Source: Bacteroidaceae bacterium
GTDB lineage: Bacteria; Bacteroidota; Bacteroidia; Bacteroidales; Bacteroidaceae
Direction: 5' to 3'
Length of the DNA stretch: 59,094 bases
Assembly (NCBI GenBank): GCA_024398615.1
Contig: JAKSIU010000016.1
Span: 1-59,094, forward strand
The position numbers were made by a program, and so were the translations under genes. The notes beneath the pieces are model-generated. The model was not told the origin of the DNA and ran no database searches. It saw only the letters and a list, made by a program, of their open reading frames with translations. Shown here piece after piece: positions 25,469 through 35,356 of this stretch. The first letter of the stretch is position 1, and each line of letters starts with the position of its first letter.

Positions 25469-26092
25469 ATGGCCATCAAGTTCCAATACAACAAGACTTC
25501 GCTTCAGCAGCTTGAGAAACAGTTCAAGATACGCAAGCGTACCCTGCCCATCATCAAGAGCAAGGAGAGCGCGCTTCGTGTCGAGGTGAAGAAATGCAAG
25601 GACGATCTGGTCAGACTGGAAACGGAACTGGAGCAGAGCATAACGCGCTATGATTCCATGTTCGCTCTCTGGAACGAATTCGACCCGACTCTTGTCAGCG
25701 TCAGGGACGTGAACCTTAGTGTCCGAAAGATTGCCGGAACCCGCATTCCGGTGCTTGACGGAGTTGATTTCGATGTCCGCGAATTCAGTCTGTTCAGTCA
25801 GCCCAAATGGTATTATGATGGCATTTGCATACTTGAGAATCTGGCCCGCGCAGCCATATTGTGCGAATTCACTCAGGCCAAGCTCGCTCTGCTTGAGAAG
25901 GCACGCAAGAAGACCACTCAGAAGGTCAATCTGTTTGAGAAGGTGCAGATTCCTGGTTATGAGGATGCCATACGAAAGATAAAGCGCTTCATGGAAGATG
26001 AGGAGAATCTCTCCAAGTCCAGCCAGAAGATATTGAAGTCGCTTCTTGAAAAACGTGAAACCGCTAAAGAAGAGGAGGAGTCAGCACTATGA
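25469..26092 (+). CDS. ntpD: V-type ATP synthase subunit D (central rotor)
   Basis: The 207-aa protein begins with the long helix FQYNKTSLQQLEKQFKIRKRTLPIIKSKESALR and ends with a second long helix, the antiparallel coiled coil of the V/A-type central shaft. It rotates inside A3B3. Its normal partner, subunit F, is not encoded in the operon. Its stop codon overlaps the start of subunit I (ATGA), indicating translational coupling. Confidence 0.92.
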   Translation: MAIKFQYNKTSLQQLEKQFKIRKRTLPIIKSKESALRVEVKKCKDDLVRLETELEQSITRYDSMFALWNEFDPTLVSVRDVNLSVRKIAGTRIPVLDGVDFDVREFSLFSQPKWYYDGICILENLARAAILCEFTQAKLALLEKARKKTTQKVNLFEKVQIPGYEDAIRKIKRFMEDEENLSKSSQKILKSLLEKRETAKEEEESAL

Positions 26093-27933
26093 TAGAAAGA
26101 ATGAAGAAACTGACCTTCCTGGTCTATCATAATGATTATCAGGGTTTTCTGGAGCATCTGCGCGAACTTGGCGTAGTCCACGTCGTGGAAAGGCAGACAG
26201 CCGATTCTGACCAGCCTGCGCTTACCGACAAGATACGTCAGCTGGAGCGTATGCGCAGCGTGGCATCGGCTTTTGACGGTATCGTAGCCGGAGTACCCGA
26301 AGGTGCTGCAATTCCTGAGACGAAAGTGGCCGATGCGGCTGAAGCTGTTCAGACATATGACTCGCTTGTCCAGAAGCAGACCGAGATTGAACAGCAGGTA
26401 TCGGCATTGGACAAACTCTGTCAGCAGACTGAACCTTGGGGCGATTTCAATCCCGAATCGGTGAAACGTCTTGAAGATGCAGGTTATGTGATGCAGTTCT
26501 TCTCATGTCCGGAACGTTCATGGAATGAGGAATGGACATCGCAGTACAATGCTATGGTCATTAACACTGAAGGTGGACGCCGTCTGTTCGTGACGCTGAT
26601 GCATAAAGGTCAGGAGGCTGCTCCCGATGCCGATGTTGTCCCCATGCCGACGATGTCACTGAGCGCCATGCGTCAGCGCATTGCCGAACTGGAATCGGAA
26701 GCTGAAAGGGTAAAGGCCGAGACCATGGGACTTGCCGTCTCATCGGCCTCAATAATGAAGGACGCGTGCAGGGAACTGCAGCAGAACGTCGAGTTCTCCA
26801 AGGTGGAACTGAATACGGAAGGTGTTGCCGACGGAAAGGTGTGTCAGCTGGAAGGCTGGGCTCCTGCCTCTACCATTCCGGCACTGCAGGAATATCTGGA
26901 TACTGTTTCATGTATCTATCAGGTCGATATGCCGACACCTGAAGACGATGTTCCTATCAAACTCCGCAACGGTCGTTTTGCCAGGTTGTTTGAGCCGCTT
27001 ACCGGCATGTATTCTCTGCCGAGCTATGGTGAACTGGATCCGACTGCGGCTTTTGCTCCGTTCTTCACACTGTTCTTCGGACTTTGTCTGGGCGACGGCG
27101 GATACGGTTTGCTTGTGCTTCTTGCCTGCACTTTCGCAAAGAAGAAATTTCCTGCACTCAAGGATTACATGACGCTGGGCCAGTGGCTTGGCGCGTCAAC
27201 CATACTTGTGGGTCTTCTTACCGGAATGGTCTTCGGCATTTCACTGGACAGTGTTCCATGGCCGTGGCTTGCCGGAGTCAAGGACAAGTTCATAACGGAC
27301 AACAATTACAGTGTCATGGGCTACAGCCCCATGATGGTGTTCGCCATTTGTGTGGGCGTGCTCCAGATCCTGTTTGCCATGGGCTTCAAGATTGTCCGTA
27401 CAACGATACAGTATGGAGTGAAATATGCGCTCAGCGACATGGGATGGCTGGTGCTGCTTGTCGACATGATTGTACTGCTCTGCCTCAAGTTGTCGGGAAC
27501 TGACATTGCTCAGACTGCCATGTATGTGATTCTGGGAATTGCAGGCGTATGTGCGGTTCTTATACTGTTCTTCAATTCTCCCGGAAAGAATCCGTTCGCC
27601 AATCTTGGTTCCGGCCTTTGGGGAACATACAACATGGTCAGCGGACTGCTTGGCGATGTCCTTTCGTACATCCGTCTGTTTGCACTTGGACTTGCCGGCG
27701 GTATATTGGGTGGCGTGTTCAACAGTCTCGCATTCCAGGCAGGCGGAGGCCTTCCGGCCTGGATAGGCTGGCTGCCTACGGCATTCATCCTGGTGTTCGG
27801 TCACGGACTGAATCTGTTCCTTTGCGTAATCAGTTCAGTGGTGCATCCGCTCAGGCTTACCTATGTCGAGTTCTTCAAGAACGCAGGTTTTGACGGAGGC
27901 GGCAAGGCCTATCGTCCGTTTTCAAAGAAATAA
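26089..27933 (+). CDS. ntpI: V-type ATP synthase subunit I (membrane stator)
   Basis: The 614-aa protein has a cytoplasmic N-terminal half (residues about 1-310, coiled-coil arms such as LVQKQTEIEQQVSALDKLCQQ) and a membrane half with about eight helices. The family signature FAPFFTLFFGLCLGDGGYG (about 325-343), the GLLTGMVFGIS segment, and the arginine-bearing DVLSYIRLFALGLAGGILG are present; the last includes the Arg that faces the K-ring glutamate. The C-terminal GHGLNLFLCVISSVVHPLRLTYVEFF is also canonical. It forms the ion half-channels. Confidence 0.95.
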   Translation: MIERMKKLTFLVYHNDYQGFLEHLRELGVVHVVERQTADSDQPALTDKIRQLERMRSVASAFDGIVAGVPEGAAIPETKVADAAEAVQTYDSLVQKQTEIEQQVSALDKLCQQTEPWGDFNPESVKRLEDAGYVMQFFSCPERSWNEEWTSQYNAMVINTEGGRRLFVTLMHKGQEAAPDADVVPMPTMSLSAMRQRIAELESEAERVKAETMGLAVSSASIMKDACRELQQNVEFSKVELNTEGVADGKVCQLEGWAPASTIPALQEYLDTVSCIYQVDMPTPEDDVPIKLRNGRFARLFEPLTGMYSLPSYGELDPTAAFAPFFTLFFGLCLGDGGYGLLVLLACTFAKKKFPALKDYMTLGQWLGASTILVGLLTGMVFGISLDSVPWPWLAGVKDKFITDNNYSVMGYSPMMVFAICVGVLQILFAMGFKIVRTTIQYGVKYALSDMGWLVLLVDMIVLLCLKLSGTDIAQTAMYVILGIAGVCAVLILFFNSPGKNPFANLGSGLWGTYNMVSGLLGDVLSYIRLFALGLAGGILGGVFNSLAFQAGGGLPAWIGWLPTAFILVFGHGLNLFLCVISSVVHPLRLTYVEFFKNAGFDGGGKAYRPFSKK

Positions 27934-27959
27934 GTAATAACAATCAAATAATAAACAAA

Positions 27960-28409
27960 ATGAATTCATGTCTTCTGCTTGCCTATCTTGGAATAGGCCT
28001 GATGATTGCCCTTTCGGGCACAGGTAGTGTGTTTGGTCTGACCATCTGCGGAAATACCGCTATCGGTGGTCTAAAGAAACGTCCTGAAGCTCTGGGTACA
28101 TTCGTACTGCTGTCAGCACTCCCTTCAACTCAGGGTATTTACGGTTTCGTGGGCTATTTCCTTATCATCGGTAAGGTGTCTGCTGCAATCACTGCAATGC
28201 AGTCAGCTGCCATTTTCGGCGCTTCTCTGGCTGTAGGCGTTGTCTGCCTTCTGTCAGGTATCCGTCAGGGCCAGGTCTGCGCAAACGGTATCAGCGCTAC
28301 AGCCAGCGGTCATAATGTGACTGCCGGTACCATGGTCATGGCTGCATTCCCGGAGTTCTACGCCATCCTTTCACTGCTGTTCCTCATTCTGATTGGCACG
28401 ACAATCTGA
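27960..28409 (+). CDS. ntpK: V-type ATP synthase subunit K, Na+-type ion ring
   Basis: The 149-aa protein is the four-helix (two-hairpin) ring subunit. Compared from memory with Enterococcus hirae NtpK, whose Na+ ligands are Leu61, Thr64, Gln65, Gln110 and Glu139, this protein has Leu54, Thr57, Gln58, Gln103 and Glu132, a constant offset of seven. The site is in LPSTQGIYG, IRQGQ and FPEFYAIL. The complete set implies a sodium-coupled rather than proton-coupled enzyme. It is the last gene of the operon and a strong terminator follows. Confidence 0.93.
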   Translation: MNSCLLLAYLGIGLMIALSGTGSVFGLTICGNTAIGGLKKRPEALGTFVLLSALPSTQGIYGFVGYFLIIGKVSAAITAMQSAAIFGASLAVGVVCLLSGIRQGQVCANGISATASGHNVTAGTMVMAAFPEFYAILSLLFLILIGTTI

Positions 28410-28460
28410 TGAATTTACTTAGGGCTGCTTCCCTTAAGTGGTGACGGTCCCTGTTGTATT

Positions 28461-28500
28461 GTCCGAGGGCTTGCTGGAGCGGGCCTTCGGACTCTTTTTT
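28461..28500 (+). terminator. Intrinsic terminator of the V-ATPase operon
   Basis: GTCCGAGGGC at 28461-28470 pairs (with minor mismatch) with the arm ending CCTTCGGAC at 28492, followed by a run of Ts to 28500. Confidence 0.8.
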
Positions 28501-28543
28501 ATAAACTCTGTTAAATAATGTTCCGGCGCGCCCATATTATGCG

Positions 28544-28551
28544 TAACTTTG
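28544..28551 (+). promoter_or_regulatory. -7 box (TAACTTTG) for the glycogen genes
   Basis: Perfect TAnnTTTG, 16 bp before the ATG at 28568, downstream of the V-ATPase terminator. Confidence 0.6.
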
Positions 28552-28567
28552 CGGACTGAAACACATT

Positions 28568-30250
28568 ATGACTGATATGAAGGACGCAAAGATGAAGCCC
28601 GATTATATTTTTTCTGTCAGTTGGGAAGTATGCAACAAGGTCGGAGGAATATATACCGTGCTTTCTACCCAGGCCAAGACATTAATGGAAGCCAGCGGCG
28701 CGACCCTCATCTATATAGGCCCTGATTTCTGGAAGGGTAAGGACAATCCGCTTTTTACTGAAGATAAGTCGCTTTATCCTGAATGGATAGCGCGTTTCAT
28801 GGAATCCGATGGTATAGCCGTGCGTATGGGTCGATGGAATATTCCCGGTAACCCTATGGCCATGCTGATTGATTTCAGTTCCTGCTTTGACAAGAAGAAC
28901 TGGATATATTCGCGGGCCTGGGATCTGTTCCAGGTGGATTCCCTCCATGCATATGGTGACTACGACGAGGCTTCCATGTTCTCATTCGCAGCTGCATTGA
29001 CAGTCCGCAGCTTCTACTACTATGCCATAGGACCTAAGTACAAGGTAGTCTATCATGCACATGAATGGATGACCGGACTTGGAGCTCTGATGATCAAGCA
29101 TTTCGTTCCGGAAATAGCGACGGTCTTCACCACTCATGCCACGTCAATAGGCCGTTCCATCTGCGGTAACGGAAAACAGCTGTATGAGTATTTCTCCGGA
29201 TATCACGGAGACCAGATGGCACGTGAACTGAACATGGAATCCAAGCATTCCATTGAAAAGCAGACCGCCTGGAACGTTGACTGTTTTACGACTGTAAGTG
29301 ACATCACTGCCAGAGAGTGTACCCAATTGCTTGACATAACGCCACACGTGGTCACACCTAACGGCTTTGAGAACGACTTCGTGCCGGATTCGAAACATTT
29401 TGCAGCCAAACGTTCCAAGGCCCGCAAATCCATACTGAAGGTGGCCAACACCCTGTTCGGTACTGACTGGGGCGATGAGACATGTATTATAGGAATAGGT
29501 GGCCGTTCGGAATTCCGTAACAAGGGAATTGATCTTTTCCTCGATTCTCTGCGCAATCTCCGCGATAGCGGAATGGTCGGAAATCACCATGTTCTGGCTG
29601 TGGTCAATGTGCCGGGGTGGGTAAGAGAACCCAGAACAGATCTCCAGAATGCACTTGCCGCAAAGCATGGTGCCGGAGCTCCAATGCCTGCCCCATACCT
29701 GACGCACTGGCTTCATGATATGGCCGAAGACCGTATTTTGAATGCTGTCATATGCAATGGATTCCGCAATGAGGCCCATGACAGCGTGAAAGTCATGATG
29801 GTGCCTTGCTATCTTGACGGCAATGACGGCATATTCAACATGAACTATTATGACCTGCTCATAGGACAGGACCTGGCAATATATCCGTCATATTATGAAC
29901 CTTGGGGCTACACTCCTCTGGAGAGTGCCGCTTTCCATGTTCCCACTGTCACCACTGACCTGTCCGGATTCGGACTGTGGGCAAACGGCGTAAACGGACG
30001 TGAATGCGTGCTGACAGACGGTGTCGCCGTAGTGCACCGTACCGATTCCAACTGGAATGAGGCATCGGACTCCATCAGGGATATGATGAGACAGCTGCTG
30101 AATATGGATTCCAAGGACATTGCCAAGGTTTGCAAGGCGGCATCGGAACTGGCGTCAAAAGCACTGTGGAAGCATTTCATACATTATTATACCGATGCTT
30201 ATGACATGGCTCTGAGAAGGTCGTTGGGGTCGGTTTCAGAGAATAAGTGA
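28568..30250 (+). CDS. Glycogen synthase, GT3 (eukaryote-like) type
   Basis: The 560-aa enzyme has the GT3-type opening [18 protein letters not shown] rather than the bacterial GlgA 'K-V-G-G-L-G-D' opening. It continues with [43 protein letters not shown] and the C-terminal donor-site segment [32 protein letters not shown]3 enzymes extend alpha-1,4-glucan with UDP-glucose in yeast and animals; the Bacteroidota form is shorter, lacking the phosphorylated N- and C-terminal regulatory tails. ATG 28577 is an alternative start. It is 25 bp upstream of the phosphorylase gene, forming a synthesis/degradation pair. Confidence 0.9.
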   Translation: MTDMKDAKMKPDYIFSVSWEVCNKVGGIYTVLSTQAKTLMEASGATLIYIGPDFWKGKDNPLFTEDKSLYPEWIARFMESDGIAVRMGRWNIPGNPMAMLIDFSSCFDKKNWIYSRAWDLFQVDSLHAYGDYDEASMFSFAAALTVRSFYYYAIGPKYKVVYHAHEWMTGLGALMIKHFVPEIATVFTTHATSIGRSICGNGKQLYEYFSGYHGDQMARELNMESKHSIEKQTAWNVDCFTTVSDITARECTQLLDITPHVVTPNGFENDFVPDSKHFAAKRSKARKSILKVANTLFGTDWGDETCIIGIGGRSEFRNKGIDLFLDSLRNLRDSGMVGNHHVLAVVNVPGWVREPRTDLQNALAAKHGAGAPMPAPYLTHWLHDMAEDRILNAVICNGFRNEAHDSVKVMMVPCYLDGNDGIFNMNYYDLLIGQDLAIYPSYYEPWGYTPLESAAFHVPTVTTDLSGFGLWANGVNGRECVLTDGVAVVHRTDSNWNEASDSIRDMMRQLLNMDSKDIAKVCKAASELASKALWKHFIHYYTDAYDMALRRSLGSVSENK

Positions 30251-30275
30251 AAACAAGAACATTTCTATATACAAG

Positions 30276-32840
30276 ATGAAAATTAAAGCAAGTAACTCGA
30301 ATCAGCCAACGTGGCGTGAAATCAACGTAAAGTCAAGTGTTCCCGAATCATTGCAGAAACTTGATGAGATTGCCCATAACATATGGTGGGTATGGAATCA
30401 GGAGGGAAAGGATCTGTTCAGCAACATTGACCCTGCACTTTGGACCAGGATCCATCACAATCCGGTACGTATGCTTTCTGCTCTGGGGTATGACAGATTG
30501 GAAGAACTGGCAAAGGATAAGCAGTTCATCGAGAAGATGAATGCTGTTTATGACAAGTTCCGCGCGTATGTTGACTGCGAACCTGACCGCTCACGTCCAT
30601 CGGTCGCATATTTCTGTATGGAATATGGCCTGACCCATGTCCTCAAGATATATTCAGGCGGTCTTGGAGTACTTGCCGGTGACTATCTGAAAGAGGCCAG
30701 TGACAGCAATGTCGATATGGTCGGTGTAGGTTTCCTGTACCGTCACGGCTATTTCACCCAGACCCTTTCAATGGATGGCCAGCAGATAGCAAACTACGAG
30801 CCGCAGGACTTCTCGTCACTTCCCATCGAGCGTGTCTTCAATGCCGATGGACAGCCGCTTACCGTTGCCGTCCCCTATATCAATTATACGGTATATGCTT
30901 CAATCTGGAAGGTGAATGTGGGCCGTGTATCCCTGTATCTCCTGGATACCGATAACGAACTGAACAGCGAGTTCGACCGCCCGATCACTTCACAGCTTTA
31001 TGGCGGTGACTGGGAAAACCGTCTCAAGCAGGAGATCCTGCTGGGTATTGGCGGCATGCTGACTCTTGAGGCACTTGGAATAAAGAAGGATATCTACCAC
31101 TGCAATGAAGGACATGCTGCACTCTGCAACCTGTACCGTCTTACACAGTATGTGAAGCAGGGACTCAGTTTCAATCAGGCTATGGAGGTTGTACGCGCAT
31201 CGGCTCTCTATACCGTTCATACACCGGTTCCTGCCGGTCATGACTATTTTGACGAAGGTCTGTTCGGCAAGTACATGAGCGGATATGCACAGCAGCTCGG
31301 CATTTCATGGGATGAACTTATGGATATGGGCCGTACAAATCCCGGTGACCATAACGAACGTTTCTGCATGTCAACATTCGCATGCAACACCTGCCAGGAG
31401 GTCAACGGTGTAAGCTGGCTTCATGGAGAGGTTTCAAAGAAGATGTTCAGCGGTATCTGGAAAGGCTATTTCCCGGAAGAGAGCCATGTAGGTTATGTGA
31501 CCAACGGCGTTCACATGCCGTCATGGGCATCAAAGGAATGGATGGCGCTCTATGCCAAGTATTTTGACGGGGACTTCCTTAAGGACCAGTCAAACGGGAA
31601 GATATGGGAAGCCATCTACAAGGTGCCTGACAAGATCGTCTGGGACCAGCATCTGGATCTGAAGCGCCAGCTCATAGAATTCATCAGAAAGTCATTCCGT
31701 GAGACATGGCTCAAGAACCAGGGCGATCCTTCGCGTATCGTGTCACTCATGGAGAAAATCAATCCGAATGCTCTGACAATAGGTTTCGGCCGCCGCTTTG
31801 CAACATACAAGCGCGCCCACCTGCTGTTCACGGATCTGGATCGTCTTGCCAAGATCGTGAACAATCCCAAGTATCCTGTACAGTTCCTGTTCACAGGTAA
31901 GGCACATCCTCATGACGGTGCAGGTCAGGGACTAATCAAACAGATCATTGACATAAGCCGTCGTCCTGAATTCCTTGGAAAGATCATATTCCTTGAGAAC
32001 TATGACATGCATGTGGCACGTCGTCTTGTATCGGGCGTGGATATCTGGCTCAATACTCCTACACGTCCGCTTGAGGCATCGGGTACCAGCGGCGAAAAGG
32101 CACTGATGAACGGTGTGGTCAATCTGTCAGTACTTGACGGATGGTGGTATGAGGGTTATCGCAAGGGAGCAGGATGGGCTCTGACAGACAAGCGTACCTA
32201 TCAGAATCAGGCATATCAGGACCAGCTTGATGCTGCTACCATCTACAGCCTCCTTGAAAATGAGATACTGCCTCTGTACTATGACCAGGATGCAAATGGC
32301 ATGAGCGAAGGCTGGGTGAAGACAATGAAGAACTCAATCGCTCAGATTGCACCTCATTACACCATGAAGCGTCAGCTTGATGACTACTACAGCAAGTTCT
32401 ACTGCCGTCTTGCCGAACGTTCACACATTCTCAGTGAAAACAATTTCGAGAAGGCCCGCCAGCTGGCAGCATGGAAGGAAATCGTGGCAGAACGCTGGGA
32501 TTCCATCCAGGTGGTAAGTTCAAACAAGAGCGACTCCGTCATTCAGAACCTCTTCGAGAGCGGCAAGCCGTATTCAATGGAATATGTGATTGACGAGAAG
32601 GGACTGGACGATGCTGTTGGAGTTGAAATGGTCATAATGCATACCGATGCAGACGGCCATGACGTTCTGGACCGCGTTGTTCCCCTTGAACTGGTGAACC
32701 GTGACGGTAATCTTTATACATTCCGTGCCCAGACCAAGAACGATTTCTCAGGTTCGTTCAAGATCTGTTACCGCATGTATCCAAAGAACCCGAACCTGCC
32801 TCACCGTCAGGACTTCTGCTACGTCAAGTGGTTCTATTGA
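30276..32840 (+). CDS. glgP: Alpha-glucan (glycogen) phosphorylase, GT35
   Basis: The 854-aa enzyme belongs to the alpha-glucan phosphorylase branch that starts with an extra N-terminal domain ([20 protein letters not shown]). The substrate and cofactor regions are intact: [32 protein letters not shown] near residue 110, and the PLP-lysine segment [25 protein letters not shown], with Lys608 as the Schiff-base residue. It releases glucose-1-phosphate from alpha-1,4-glucans. Co-transcribed with the glycogen synthase; a strong terminator follows. Confidence 0.95.
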   Translation: MKIKASNSNQPTWREINVKSSVPESLQKLDEIAHNIWWVWNQEGKDLFSNIDPALWTRIHHNPVRMLSALGYDRLEELAKDKQFIEKMNAVYDKFRAYVDCEPDRSRPSVAYFCMEYGLTHVLKIYSGGLGVLAGDYLKEASDSNVDMVGVGFLYRHGYFTQTLSMDGQQIANYEPQDFSSLPIERVFNADGQPLTVAVPYINYTVYASIWKVNVGRVSLYLLDTDNELNSEFDRPITSQLYGGDWENRLKQEILLGIGGMLTLEALGIKKDIYHCNEGHAALCNLYRLTQYVKQGLSFNQAMEVVRASALYTVHTPVPAGHDYFDEGLFGKYMSGYAQQLGISWDELMDMGRTNPGDHNERFCMSTFACNTCQEVNGVSWLHGEVSKKMFSGIWKGYFPEESHVGYVTNGVHMPSWASKEWMALYAKYFDGDFLKDQSNGKIWEAIYKVPDKIVWDQHLDLKRQLIEFIRKSFRETWLKNQGDPSRIVSLMEKINPNALTIGFGRRFATYKRAHLLFTDLDRLAKIVNNPKYPVQFLFTGKAHPHDGAGQGLIKQIIDISRRPEFLGKIIFLENYDMHVARRLVSGVDIWLNTPTRPLEASGTSGEKALMNGVVNLSVLDGWWYEGYRKGAGWALTDKRTYQNQAYQDQLDAATIYSLLENEILPLYYDQDANGMSEGWVKTMKNSIAQIAPHYTMKRQLDDYYSKFYCRLAERSHILSENNFEKARQLAAWKEIVAERWDSIQVVSSNKSDSVIQNLFESGKPYSMEYVIDEKGLDDAVGVEMVIMHTDADGHDVLDRVVPLELVNRDGNLYTFRAQTKNDFSGSFKICYRMYPKNPNLPHRQDFCYVKWFY

Positions 32841-32858
32841 TCCGTTGAAATACATGAA

Positions 32859-32897
32859 AACAATTGAGGCTGTCCATCGGGCAGCCTCAATTGTTTT
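32859..32897. terminator. Bidirectional terminator
   Basis: AACAATTGAGGCTG at 32859-32872 pairs with CAGCCTCAATTGTT at 32882-32895, with T-run on one side and A-run on the other, between the convergent phosphorylase and OmpH genes. Confidence 0.85.
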
Positions 32898-32916
32898 TTA
32901 ATGTGGTTCCGGATTA

Positions 32917-33492
32917 TTATTCGGCCTTTTCGTATGCTGCGTTCAGACCTTCAATCACATCGGCAGTGATGTCAAGAGCTTCGTCTGAATAGAGCAGGGC
33001 GGCTTTGGTGATTATCATATTGTAGCCGTGCTCCTTATTGTATTCCTTGAGGAATGCGTCAATGGCTTCGCTGACCTTCTGTGAGTTGGTGGCGTTTTCA
33101 AGGTCCAGCTCCCGACTGTACTGGGCTGTCTTCTCATCAATGGCCTGAGCCTTCTTCTGTATGCGGTTCTGCTCAGACTGTGCGCGTTCCCTGCTTGAGA
33201 ACACGTTGTTCAGTACCTTCTTGTTGAAGTCTTCATAGTCGGCTTCAAGTTTCTTGGTGTCTTCTGCAAGGACAAGACTGTAGTTCTCCTGCTTGCGCAT
33301 GAGCTCTTCAGCCAGGTCAAGATAGAAGTTGTAGTTGCTCAGAAGTGAATCCACGTCGACATAGGCAATCTTAAGACCAGTTGTAGGAACAGCTTCCTTA
33401 TTATTGTTGCTGCTGCTTGAATTGTCAACCGGCTGTGCACACTGGCAGAACATGAAGACTGCCAGAGCTGCAATGAGAGTTTTGGTTTTCAT
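32917..33492 (-). CDS. OmpH/Skp-family periplasmic chaperone, lipoprotein form
   Basis: The 191-aa product has a lipoprotein signal (LAVFMFCQC, lipid cysteine about residue 18), then a Ser/Asn linker, then the OmpH opening LKIAYVDVDSLLSNYNFYLDLAEEL. The central ~90 residues are a charged coiled coil (the Skp tentacle), and the C-terminus returns to a small beta domain (GYNMIITKAALLYSDEALDIT). Skp holds unfolded outer-membrane proteins in the periplasm; lipid anchoring of an OmpH protein is a Bacteroidota variant. It follows the small membrane protein gene by 31 bp. Confidence 0.85.
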   Translation of the reverse strand: MKTKTLIAALAVFMFCQCAQPVDNSSSSNNNKEAVPTTGLKIAYVDVDSLLSNYNFYLDLAEELMRKQENYSLVLAEDTKKLEADYEDFNKKVLNNVFSSRERAQSEQNRIQKKAQAIDEKTAQYSRELDLENATNSQKVSEAIDAFLKEYNKEHGYNMIITKAALLYSDEALDITADVIEGLNAAYEKAE

Positions 33493-33523
33493 TATTTTCA
33501 GTTAATTGTTGGTTTTTGTCTCA

Positions 33524-33730
33524 TTAACGTTCGCGCACGGCCATCGGGTTTTCCATTCTTGCCTGCGCGTCCTGTGTTTCAACACATCCTATGCCTCTTT
33601 TTCTCATGGCAGGATTCTTTCCTACGTGGATATTCGGAAATTTTCCGCCCTTTCTTATCCAGATGCCCACTGACAGCAGTGCAACACCTGTAAGAAGAAA
33701 AACGATAGCCAGTAACAGTGTTTTCAACAT
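33524..33730 (-). CDS. Small membrane protein with a conserved-looking GIGC tail
   Basis: Start chosen at ATG 33730 (68 aa), because the in-frame extension to 33796 overlaps the divergent promoter of pepD. The product has one N-terminal membrane helix (LLLAIVFLLTGVALLSVGIWI) and a short soluble part containing FPNIHVGKNPAMRKRGIGC, then VETQDAQAR. I recall this combination as a recurrent small Bacteroidota protein without known function; the single cysteine and invariant-looking basic patch are notable. It probably shares a transcript with the OmpH gene. Confidence 0.6.
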   Translation of the reverse strand: MLKTLLLAIVFLLTGVALLSVGIWIRKGGKFPNIHVGKNPAMRKRGIGCVETQDAQARMENPMAVRER

Positions 33731-33737
33731 AAGCGTG

Positions 33738-33745
33738 CGAATATA
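33738..33745 (-). promoter_or_regulatory. Possible -7 box (TATATTCG)
   Basis: One mismatch to TAnnTTTG, 8 bp before the ATG at 33730. The same variant lies upstream of ruvC at 46145-46152. Confidence 0.3.
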
Positions 33746-33767
33746 GTGATTTTTATGCTGAATGCTG

Positions 33768-33775
33768 TATATTTG
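33768..33775 (+). promoter_or_regulatory. -7 box (TATATTTG) for pepD
   Basis: Perfect TAnnTTTG, 19 bp before the ATG at 33795, in the divergent region shared with the small membrane protein. Confidence 0.6.
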
Positions 33776-33794
33776 GAAAACAAATTGAATTATC

Positions 33795-35246
33795 ATGGAT
33801 AAAATGAAGAAGCATGCTGATAGGGTGATGGATATATTTGCCGCTATCTGTGAGATTCCCCGTCCTTCGGGACATGAGGAACAGATTGGAAAATTTCTAA
33901 TGGATTTTGCCGGCAGTCATGGACTGGAATGCGTTATGGACAAGACCGGGAATGTGATAATCAGAAAACCGGCAACCCCAGGCAAGGAAAAATGTCAGAC
34001 GGTGATACTGCAGGCACATCAGGATATGGTGTGTGAAAAGGATGCCACCCTGGAACATGATTTCATGACACAGCCTATTGAGACCTATGTCGAGGACGGT
34101 TGGCTCAAGGCCCGTGGCACCACATTGGGAGCCGATGACGGCATGGGCATAGCAATGGCGCTTGCCATACTTGAGGCCGATGACATAGCCCATGGTCCTG
34201 TCGAATGTCTTTTCACGGTATCGGAAGAGACCGGACTGACCGGAGCCGAGAATCTTGAGCCTGGCATGATGAACGGCAAGATGCTTATCAACCTGGATTC
34301 CGAGGATGAGGGCGAGATATTCATAGGTTGTGCCGGTGGAATGAACACCCGTATTACGTTCGACTACAAGCCGCAGACCGTCCCGGCCGGATATTTCTTC
34401 CTGAATGTCAGCGTGGACAAGTTGCACGGCGGTCATTCGGGTGATGATATTGATAAGGGATTTGCCAATGCCAACAAGATACTTGCCCGTTTCCTGTGCC
34501 AGTCCATGAGCAGATATGATATGCGTCTCTGCAGCATATCGGGCGGAAACCTCTCCAATGCCATACCCCGTGATGCCCAGGCACTTATCGCGGTTCCATC
34601 GGCCTGCAAGGAGAGCATCCGTGTGGACTTCAATGTGTTTGCCAGCCAGATTGAGAACGAATTCCATGTCACTGAAAAGGAAATGGTGTTCAGAATGGAA
34701 TCGGCTGGTGCTGTGGAAGAGTGTATAGATCAGTCTGTTGCCAAGAATATCATACTGGCTCTGACTGCCGTCCATAATGGCGTCTTTGCCATGAGCATGG
34801 ATGTCAAGGGACTGGTTGAAACATCGTCCAATCTTGCCAGGGTACGTACTGAAAACTCGCAGGTCAGCATAGTGACCAGCCAGCGCAGTTCGGTGGAAAG
34901 CGCCAAGCTGGCTGTGCGTCAGGCGGTTGCATCGTGCTTTGAGATGGCAGGCGCAAAGGTGGTAAGTAATGATGGCTATCCAGGCTGGACACCCAATCCG
35001 AATTCCAGACTGTTGGAGATATCAGTAGCCACTTACCGTGAACTTTTCTCCAAGGAACCTAAGGTCAAGGCAATTCATGCAGGTCTGGAGTGCGGACTGT
35101 TCCTGAACTCGTATCCTGATCTGGACATGATATCAGTGGGTCCTACACTGCGCGGTGTCCATTCTCCGTCGGAGCGTCTTGAACTGTCAACCGTTCCAAT
35201 GGTGCTTGATCACCTGATTGCCATTCTTGACCGCATTCCCGAGTAA
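33795..35246 (+). CDS. pepD: Aminoacyl-histidine dipeptidase (PepD, M20 family)
   Basis: The 483-aa cytosolic dipeptidase shows the dinuclear zinc site of M20C enzymes: HQDMV (His75, Asp77), GADDGMG (Asp114/115), SEETGLTGAENL (Glu144/145), then NLDSEDEGEIFIGCAGG and a C-terminal VGPTLRGVHSPSERL segment. The length matches the family. It cleaves X-His and similar dipeptides. Monocistronic, with its own promoter and a strong terminator. Confidence 0.95.
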   Translation: MDKMKKHADRVMDIFAAICEIPRPSGHEEQIGKFLMDFAGSHGLECVMDKTGNVIIRKPATPGKEKCQTVILQAHQDMVCEKDATLEHDFMTQPIETYVEDGWLKARGTTLGADDGMGIAMALAILEADDIAHGPVECLFTVSEETGLTGAENLEPGMMNGKMLINLDSEDEGEIFIGCAGGMNTRITFDYKPQTVPAGYFFLNVSVDKLHGGHSGDDIDKGFANANKILARFLCQSMSRYDMRLCSISGGNLSNAIPRDAQALIAVPSACKESIRVDFNVFASQIENEFHVTEKEMVFRMESAGAVEECIDQSVAKNIILALTAVHNGVFAMSMDVKGLVETSSNLARVRTENSQVSIVTSQRSSVESAKLAVRQAVASCFEMAGAKVVSNDGYPGWTPNPNSRLLEISVATYRELFSKEPKVKAIHAGLECGLFLNSYPDLDMISVGPTLRGVHSPSERLELSTVPMVLDHLIAILDRIPE

Positions 35247-35272
35247 TGGCATAAATGGTATGACAATTGTGG

Positions 35273-35307
35273 AAAGCGCTGAAAATTATTTGATTTTCAG
35301 CGCTTTT
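35273..35307 (+). terminator. Intrinsic terminator after pepD
   Basis: AAAGCGCTGAAAAT at 35273-35286 pairs with ATTTTCAGCGCTTT at 35293-35306 around a 6-nt loop, followed by T. Confidence 0.85.
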
Positions 35308-35356
35308 GTCGTTAAAATGTTGTAAAATTGCGAATCGTCAAAACAACTATTCACAT

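Noticed and set aside
28568-32840. Complete glycogen operon with branching or debranching enzyme
   Set aside because: Only the synthase and phosphorylase are present; no branching, debranching or ADP-glucose genes were found nearby.
35306-35356. Upstream TTG start for the first GH54 gene
   Set aside because: It would add 17 residues before a clear signal peptide and lies next to the pepD terminator. ATG 35357 starts directly at the basic N-terminus of the signal.
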